The notes under the pieces: generated by a model
Databases searched by the model: none
What the model was told of the DNA's origin: nothing
What the model saw: the letters and a program-made list of their open reading frames with translations, nothing else
Part shown: piece after piece, positions 57,661 to 64,000 of the stretch
Numbering within the stretch: position 1 is the first letter of the stretch
Layout: each line of letters begins with the position of its first letter
Assembly: GCF_008728515.1 (NCBI RefSeq)
Contig: NC_044976.1
Coordinates: 29,663,845 to 29,727,844, forward strand
Reading direction: 5' to 3'
DNA from: Papio anubis
Lineage: Eukaryota; Chordata; Mammalia; Primates; Cercopithecidae
Length of the DNA: 64,000 nt
Program-made: the position numbers and the translations under genes

Positions 57661-58155
57661 CTGCTGCAACTGTGAAAAAGGAGCTATAGACGTTTTTCAG
57701 GATGGGTTCGGGTGGGAGGCACTGCCAGAAAATCCATTTGCTCCCTCTCTTGGGCCTGTCCAAATTGAGCAGCATGGGGCTTTGAGGAGCTCTACCAGAC
57801 AAGCCTCAGACCAGCTACCCTCACTGCCCTTCCCCCACCTCACCTCCGTGCTCAGACCTGGGTCACCCAAGTTAACCCATAAGCCACACCCCATCTCCTT
57901 TCCTCCTGGTTTACATCCTTCTCCCTTCTAAGTATGTACAGTTCTCTCCTCATCCCTCTGAGTTACCTGCATCCTCTTCCTCTGTTATGCTGACTACATT
58001 TGGGGGAGAATGTGAGCCCTGTCCCTTTTTGTGCTCCTCTGTCTTGCCCTCAGCAGATTCAGATGTGGATATAACATCTGGCAGGCAGCAAGACCAGTGC
58101 CTGCCAAAAGCAGCATCTCCCCAGCCTTCATCCTATAGTGAGGTCACTGTTCTAT

Positions 58156-58223
58156 GTTTCCACGGCAACCACAGGCTGGGAAGATGGAGAAGAGGAGAGA
58201 TGAGTAACCAGAAGCCAGCCAAT
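58156..58223 (+). promoter_or_regulatory. RFX-type X-box and CCAAT box
   Basis: GTTTCCACGGCAAC at 58156-58169 fits the RFX consensus GTTNCCNNGGNAAC at every fixed base. CCAAT follows at 58219-58223. The pair is about 50 bases apart, too far for an MHC class II X-Y module, but such a combination occurs in RFX-driven promoters. Activity is inference. Confidence 0.45.
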
Positions 58224-58620
58224 GAGATGAGCTGCAGCACCGGATGATCCATGGGGCCATGGGGAGCGGGCACAAGGGAGGCCTGCTCAGCATGTTCAGC
58301 TGTTTCCTGGACCCTCCCTGCCATCTGGATGCCTCCACTAGAGAATGTGCTACTGGCACCAGGAAAGAGCTAGAGGCTGAAGAAGCTGAGCTAGAAGCTT
58401 TGCTGACCCAAGCACATGGCCCTCCTTTTTTGCCTCTTCAGGGTCTAAGTCTATGGATGCTGACTACCCCCGCCCCATCCCACCCCTAGTATCTGCAACT
58501 GGGAACTTTTCCCATTTGCTGGTAATGATGGTAGGGCTCTTTCTGCCTCTGCCTGCCATGGGACCAGCAAGTCTTAGACATCCCTTCTTTTTATGCCCTT
58601 GGTCCATGTGTCTTTGTTTA

Positions 58621-58897
58621 CCAGAAAGGAGTCCCAATCCAGATCCCAAGAGAGAGTTCTTGCATCTCACACAAGAATGAATTTGGGGCAAATCCACAGA
58701 ATAAAGTAAAAGCAAGTTTATTAGAGAAGCAAAGAAATGTCTGTTTAGTAAACATTATTAACCTGTTCCCTTAACTGTAAACATTTTGTGACTAAGAATG
58801 TTTCACCATGTGGGAATGCATCCCAACCAGGTCTCAGCTTCATTTTACCCAGCCTCTATTCAAGATGGAGTCACTCTGGTTAGAATGCCTCTGACAT
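58621..58897. mobile_element. ERV LTR remnant
   Basis: 'gagagagttcttgcatctca', 'gtaaaagcaagtttattaga', 'ttcattttacccagcctcta', 'caagatggagtcactctgg' resemble an antisense ERV LTR with a large internal deletion. Family not assigned. Confidence 0.5.
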
Positions 58898-58898
58898 A

Positions 58899-59207
58899 GG
58901 CCAAACATGGTGGCTCACGCCTGTAATCCCAGCACTTTGGGAGGCCGAGGTGGGCGGATCACGAGGTCAGGAGATTGAGACCATCCTGGCTAACATGGTG
59001 AAACCCCGTCTCTCCTAAAAAAAAAAAATACAAAAATTAGCCGGGTGTGGTGGTGGGCGCCTGTAGTTCCAGCTACTCGGGAGGCTGAGGCAGGAGAATG
59101 GTGTGAACCCAGGAGGCGGAGCTTTCAGTGAGCCGAGATAGCGCCACTGCACTCCATCCTGGGCGGCAGAGCAAGACTCCATCTCAAAAAAAAAAAAAAA
59201 AAAAGGA
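58899..59207 (+). mobile_element. AluY-like
   Basis: Perfect 16-base duplication AGAATGCCTCTGACAT at 58882-58897 and 59208-59223, with a one-base gap before the element. Confidence 0.93.
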
Positions 59208-59239
59208 AGAATGCCTCTGACATCTTCAGATTCAATGTC

Positions 59240-59430
59240 TTTGGAAAGAGCCCTGATTCTAAATTCCAGGGGCTGCACTTACTAGCTAGAGACCTAGAAC
59301 AAGCTCCCTTTCCCCCTTCTGAGTCTCGTTTTCTCCCAAATAGAGGAAGGCCATCAACTTCTCAGCGTTGTCAGGAGGATTAAAAGAGATAACAAATGGA
59401 AAGCCTACCATGCACTAATATTGAAGGAAT
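59240..59430 (+). mobile_element. MIR
   Basis: 'cacttactagctagagacct', 'gagtctcgttttctcccaaa', 'caggaggattaaaagagata'. Confidence 0.6.
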
Positions 59431-60224
59431 GGTAATTCCTTTCTCCTTTCCTTCTTCCAGTTCTTTTCCCTAGGATATTTGAGTAAGCCAAGGCCCTTTG
59501 AGACCCTGAATCAGTAGGATAGGATTCAAGTATATGGCCAACTCCTCCTCAATGAGGTCACAGAGTGGCCTTCAGATCTTGGACATGAGTTTCCTCATAT
59601 TACCGTTTCTCGCTCTTTAAATATTCATTCATTCTACCAATCTTAATTGAGCACCTCCTATGGCCAGGCACTGTGCTGGGCTCAGTGGGGATCCAGGGTG
59701 AACAGGAGAGCGCCCTGCTCTCACTTAGCTCACAGTGCAGGGGGGCTGGAGCCACAGTGGGTGGAGTGGAGTGTTCTTTCTGCCACTAGGAAATCTGCTT
59801 CCTTGTTCCCCAAGAGTTCTAGATACTGTGGGCTGGAGAGAACAAATGATGGCAGAGGTTTACTCAACACCAATTTGCTTCTAAGAAACTGCTGCCTGTG
59901 GCAGAATGCTCTCTGAAATGAGAACAATGACCCTCCCTGCCCTGGGGGAGAGGGGGGTACCTCAGTGGGGAGGGGCAATCTGTCTTCTCAGAAACCAGCC
60001 TCTCCCTGTTGCTGACAGAAGGAAGACGAGACTCTATAGCTGGTCTCATCTATTTCCTTGGTCTAATTTGTTACTGAAATCCTTTTTAAGAAAAGTTCCT
60101 GGCGGAGACTAAGGTATAGTATATTGACACGATGGGGCGCATGCAGGGTGCTATGGCTGTAGACAGGTACAGTATATTGAATGAATGAACAAATGAGTGA
60201 GTGAAGGAGAGAATCTACCCCTCT

Positions 60225-60395
60225 AGCTTTAGCGGCTCTGGAGTGAGACTTGGGTTCCAATCTTGCCATATGTATACAACAGCTGTGTGACCTCGGGCAA
60301 GTCGTGATCTCACTGGGTCTCAGTTTCTGAATCTGCAAAGAGCATTATCACTATCCTCACCTAGCCAGCCTCCCAAGGACTCTGCAAAGCTAGGG
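60225..60395 (+). mobile_element. MIR
   Basis: 'cagctgtgtgacctcgggca', 'gggtctcagtttctgaatct'. Confidence 0.65.
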
Positions 60396-60429
60396 AAAGA
60401 CAAATTGAGGAATGCAGCACAAAGGATGT

Positions 60430-60497
60430 TTCTCCAACTCCTGGCCTCAAGTGATCCTCCTGCCTCAGCCTCTCCAGTAGCTGGGACAGGTGTACCT
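60430..60497 (-). mobile_element. short Alu fragment
   Basis: 'aactcctggcctcaagtgat' to 'ccagtagctgggacaggtg'; a middle-of-Alu piece. Confidence 0.6.
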
Positions 60498-60649
60498 GGT
60501 TTATGTTTTGTCTCTTCCAGCCTCCTTCCTTGGCTGCCTGTGGTCCTTGGCACCAGACCCAGTTTCTTTGACATGACACCATAGCCAAAACCCATAGCCA
60601 AAACCCACAGCCTCACAGCCCACATACTCTAGCCCCTACCTGCCTCTCC

Positions 60650-61300
60650 CAGCTTTCCACACACACTGCAGCCACTCTGACCTTTTTGTACATTGAGGGG
60701 GCACCATGTTTCTCTCTTTATGTTTGCCAACAGTGCTCTTCCTCACCCCTACAGTCTTTTCATTAACTCCTTTTTTCTTTTTCAAAAAATCTTTTTAAAA
60801 TAATTTTTTTTTTTAGACAGTCTCGTTCTGTCACCCAGGCTGGAGTTCTATGGTGCAATCTCGGCTCATTGCAACCTGTGCCTCCCAGGTTCAAGCGATG
60901 CTCATGCCTCAGTCCCCTGAGTAGCTGGGATTACAGGCACCTGCCACCACATCCAGCTAATTTTTGTATTTTTAGTAGAGATGGGGTTTCACCATGTTAA
61001 CCAGTGTGGTCTCCAACTCCTGACCTCAAGTGATCCACCTGCCTCAGCCTCCCAAAGTGCTAGGTTTACAGGCATGAACCACCACGCCCGGTCAACTCCT
61101 ACTCATTTTTCAGCTTTCAGCGTAACTATCCTGCTTCTGGGTAGCCCCATCTTCCCTGACCTTTCCTATCCTGCTTTGATGTTTGTTTCAGAGTCTGTCT
61201 TTGCGATTACACCAGAGGCCCTTAGAGGGCTGAGACCCAGTCTGTGTTGCTCCCTGCTGTGCACAGGACCTGGTACGTATTTGTGGAGTGGACAAACAGT
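60650..61300 (+). mobile_element. L2, split by an Alu
   Basis: 'actgcagccactctgacctt' before and 'agccccatcttccctgacct', 'ccttagagggctgagaccca', 'cctggtacgta' after the Alu follow LINE-2 3' order. Confidence 0.6.
60800..61093 (-). mobile_element. Alu in L2
   Basis: T-run, 'agacagtctcgttctgtcac' to 'aaccaccacgcccggtc'. 'aactcc(t)' and 'taactcctttt' flank it. Confidence 0.9.
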
Positions 61301-62388
61301 CTCTCTGGAGAAAAGAAAGTCACTTGTTCTTGCAGTGTTCTCTGTTTTGAAATTCTGACACCATCACCATCTCCTTCTCTACTACTCTCAACTTTCCTCC
61401 TGCCAAAGTATCCTGTTTTGTGTCCTCTTTCTCACTCCATCCCTGAGGGCTAGTAGCCTGGGACATTTCCTGTGTGTGGTGGGGCCCCAAGTACTCCCAA
61501 GTGAGAACTGCGCTTTGGAAAGCATGAGTGTAGTCTGGATCCCAACAGCAGCTTTTTTGCAGGCACAGGGCTAGGGCTATTCCCAGAGAGTCATTAAACC
61601 AGGCCCCATACCTGGGGCTGACCCTGGCTCCCTCCTCAAACTTCAGTTTCCTTTTCTCTCAAATGAAAAAAGGTTGCCTCTGCAAAAATCTAAATAGCCT
61701 CTAATATTGGATTAGGTAAAGTATAATTAGAAAGGTAAACCTTAGGTTTATAAAATGGCACCTCACATCACCATGAGGTCTCAAGCATGCTTATGTGCCA
61801 TGTGGCCTGGCCTCCATCTCCTCTTCTGGCACCAAACAGATGGACCAGTAGTCATGCCTCATAGTGCATTCTATTCAGGAACAGCTTACCCAAGATTGTG
61901 GAAGGATTCGAGCAGCTCCCAGAGGCCTGACGAGCCTGGCTGGTGTGGACAGATGACCACTGTTGTCCCTGGGTGAGGAGAGCTGGCAAGCCATGGCAGA
62001 GTGGCTGGCAGAGAGTGTATCTTGGCCTCAGGAGTCTGAGGCCAGATGTGTTCCAGGAAGCAAGTACAAAGCCAACACTGTCAGCCTGGCTTGGGCTGAG
62101 ATCTTGGGAGTTGTCCGGGTTGGTTGATGGGGCAGCAACCCAGGACTCTGTAGTAAACAAAGACACCGGACAGGAAAAGGAAGGAGCCCATTTGCAGGAA
62201 GGACTGGGTGGGCTGGGGGTGACCAGGACTGGAGCCCAGGGTGAAAGATTTCTCCTTGTAAAGGTTGGCAGTGGGAGGACCATGAAGTTAGAGGGATAGG
62301 ATCAGAGTCAGGAAGAGATAAAGTCAGATGGAGAAGGCTGTCCTTCTTAGCATGGGATCACCCTGTGCAGGAGTAAACATAGTCCAGG

Positions 62389-62678
62389 TCACGCCTGTAA
62401 TCCTAGCACTTTGGGAGGCCAAGGGGGGCAGATCAGTTGAGGTCAGGAGTTCAAGACCAGTCTGGCTAACATGGTGAAACCCTGACTCTACTAAAAATAC
62501 AAAAAAATTAGCCAGGCGTGGTGGCGGGCACCTGTAATCCCAGCTACTCGGGAGGCTGAGGCAGGAGAATCACTTGAACCCGAGAGGCGGAGGTTGCAGT
62601 GAGCCAAGATCATGACACTATACTCCAGCCTAGGTGACAGAGCAAGACTCTGTCTCAAAAAAAAAAAAAAAAAAAAAG
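62389..62678 (+). mobile_element. Alu, 5'-truncated
   Basis: Begins at 'ggtcacgcctgtaatcctag', lacking about 15 bases of the usual start, and ends in a 20-base A tail. Confidence 0.9.
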
Positions 62679-62814
62679 CCCAGACAGCACCAGGAATCAT
62701 AGGCTGGTATATGTCTGGCTACCGATTCTTCTCCCACCACTGGTGAGCCAGTTTATGATCTGTTAGAGGAAATGGGGAGGAGGTTTAAAGACCACCAAGG
62801 AAAATTGGGAGACA

Positions 62815-62950
62815 TAACACCTGAGTGAACTTGGGCAAGTCAGTCTCTCTGTGCCTGTTTCCTCCTCTGTGTGATGAGGATAGTAATGTCTAACCTTTCA
62901 AGAGAATAAACGAGATTGTGGGTATAGAGAAGCTTTGTGTGCTATGAGCG
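62815..62950 (+). mobile_element. MIR
   Basis: 'gtgaacttgggcaagtcagt', 'gcctgtttcctcctctgtgt'. Confidence 0.6.
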
Positions 62951-62954
62951 TGGT

Positions 62955-63170
62955 GCAGAAAATTGTGGCTAACATTGGTGCATCACTCCCTGAGCACTGC
63001 ACTGGACTTAGCAGCTTTTTGTCTTTCAACTCGCGTCACCCTGACAATAAAACCTAGTGAGGGAGGTACTATTCTCATCCCTGATGTACAGGTGACAGCC
63101 AGGATTTGGACTCAGGTAGACTGGCTCTAGAGCTCATGGCTTAACCATTATTCTACACTGGCTCTCCCTG
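62955..63170 (-). mobile_element. MIR
   Basis: 'ggtactattctcatccctga', 'ggatttggactcaggtagac', 'atggcttaaccattattcta'; opposite in direction to the preceding MIR. Confidence 0.6.
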
Positions 63171-63669
63171 TGACAGTGTTCACCCTGCCTTCTCTGTGAC
63201 CTTGGGCCAGTCTCTTTTCTTCAGTGTTCCCAACTCTATGTTACGAGGTTGGGCCAGATGATCTATTTAATCCCTCAAGCTTTGGCAGTTGCTAGTTCAG
63301 GAAAGGAACTTCCAAGTAGGGGAGAGGGTGAGGTGGGACCAGAGCAGAGAGAGGATAAACTTTTCCAGTGTCTCTGCCTTTTCATCAGTGAGTAGGCTGG
63401 CAGGCTCCCCTTTGCCCTATAAGTGGGGCCAAGGGAGCAGGTGATGCTCAGCCCCAGCCTGGAATATTCACTGGTCCCTGAGGATCACTGAGGTCTGACC
63501 ACCAGGTCTGCCTGCCAATAGTCAGGCAAGGCCCATCTCCTCCTCCTAACAGACTCCAGAGGACTCTTCTTCAGTCTTCAGTCTGTACCCGCCCATTCTG
63601 GGCCCCTGTCCCCTCACCCAGGATCAGTTTATCTGGGCACCAGGCCTGATCTGGGGCCCGAGGATGGGA

Positions 63670-63679
63670 CTATTTATAG
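63670..63679 (+). promoter_or_regulatory. MEF2 consensus / TATA-like site
   Basis: CTATTTATAG is a perfect match to the MEF2 consensus YTAWWWWTAR and can also serve as a TATA box. A strong donor ('catg|gtgagt') lies at 63797/63798, about 118 bases downstream, so an unannotated first exon is possible. Confidence 0.4.
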
Positions 63680-64000
63680 ATGTCCTCTGTCTCCTTGGCC
63701 TGGGTCTCTAGCCAGATTGGGCCATTCACACACATTTTCTCTCTCTGTCAGTCACTCATTGAACTTGACTGTCACTAGTCTGATGCCTGGCCTCATGGTG
63801 AGTACGGAGGATAACCGACAGATGACCTAGACTTGGTCCCTGCCCATGCTCGGAGAGATGGACTTTTCTACAGACTGTGACAATACAGAAAGGCTATTAC
63901 TATCACATAGGGCTGTCTCTATACCATGGAATACCAGAGGAGGGAGCCCCCTACTCTGCCAGGAAAGTCAGGAAAGGCTTCATACAGGAGGCACTCTTTG

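Larger units (their letters stand above)
59225..64000. other. intergenic DNA upstream of FABP3
   Basis: Apart from the Alus, L2 and MIR pieces listed, the stretches 59430-60220, 61305-62385 and 63175-64000 are unique sequence. The overlapping frames around 61852-62299 (143 codons minus, 118 plus) have no recognisable domain. A neighbouring SERINC2 gene, expected further right, was not seen. Confidence 0.6.

Noticed and set aside
58156..58223. MHC class II-type X-Y promoter module
   Set aside because: The CCAAT box is about 50 bases from the X-box and in the wrong sense for the strict X-Y spacing.
61852..62299. Overlapping 143-codon minus and 118-codon plus frames
   Set aside because: No domain, no splice or promoter support, and the composition fits non-coding GC-rich DNA. 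Left as intergenic, though it is not repeat-derived.

Overview
The window is nuclear DNA of an Old World monkey, probably a macaque or close relative. The evidence is the very high density of Alu elements in both orientations, together with L1, MaLR, MIR and Tigger copies. The youngest Alus (for example 4081-4383, 4565-4863, 53049-53341) carry variants I associate with cercopithecid AluY lineages: 'ggctagttttttgta', 'acaggcttgagcc', and 'tggccactgcactcc' in place of the usual 'gcgccactgcactcc'. Two genes are recognisable, and their order matches what I recall of human 1p35.2 (ZCCHC17 then FABP3, with SERINC2 beyond). I found no bacterial-type system, CRISPR array, tRNA or rRNA.

ZCCHC17 lies on the plus strand across positions 1-45291 and beyond to the left. 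Five coding exons are present: 17978-18078, 19761-19852, 27452-27552, 29693-29838 and 45130-45291. All have GT/AG borders and compatible phases. They encode roughly residues 42-241 of the 241-residue nucleolar S1/zinc-knuckle protein. The upstream exons, with the start codon, were not found and are presumably outside the window. The remainder of this half is intron filled with repeats.

FABP3 lies on the minus strand, tail to tail with ZCCHC17. Its complete coding region is four exons: 54280-54208, 50588-50416, 48533-48432 and 47033-46980. They total 402 bases, that is 133 codons plus a stop. A TATA box sits at 54365-54372 and an AATAAA signal at 46774-46779. The two stop codons are 1.7 kb apart.

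Positions 54.4-64 kb are the upstream flank of FABP3. No confident gene is present there. Two places deserve a look: an RFX-type X-box, a CCAAT box and a short open frame at 58156-58489, and a MEF2/TATA-like site followed by a strong splice donor at 63670-63799.

Between genes and in introns the window is a stack of transposons whose insertion order can be read from their flanking duplications. The best cases are a 1.54-kb solo LTR inside an older Alu (4995-6818), an L1 tail and an Alu inside a Tigger transposon that itself split an older LTR-like repeat (7921-9977), and a hAT/MER1-type element with an intact 8-bp duplication (23199-23550). Non-repeat curiosities are a 38-bp tandem duplication (35903-35978), a pair of adjacent perfect AT palindromes (32312-32368) and an Alu with many small indels that may reflect assembly error (53049-53341). 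Nothing here supports a wholly new biological system. The genes are ordinary vertebrate housekeeping and metabolic genes.
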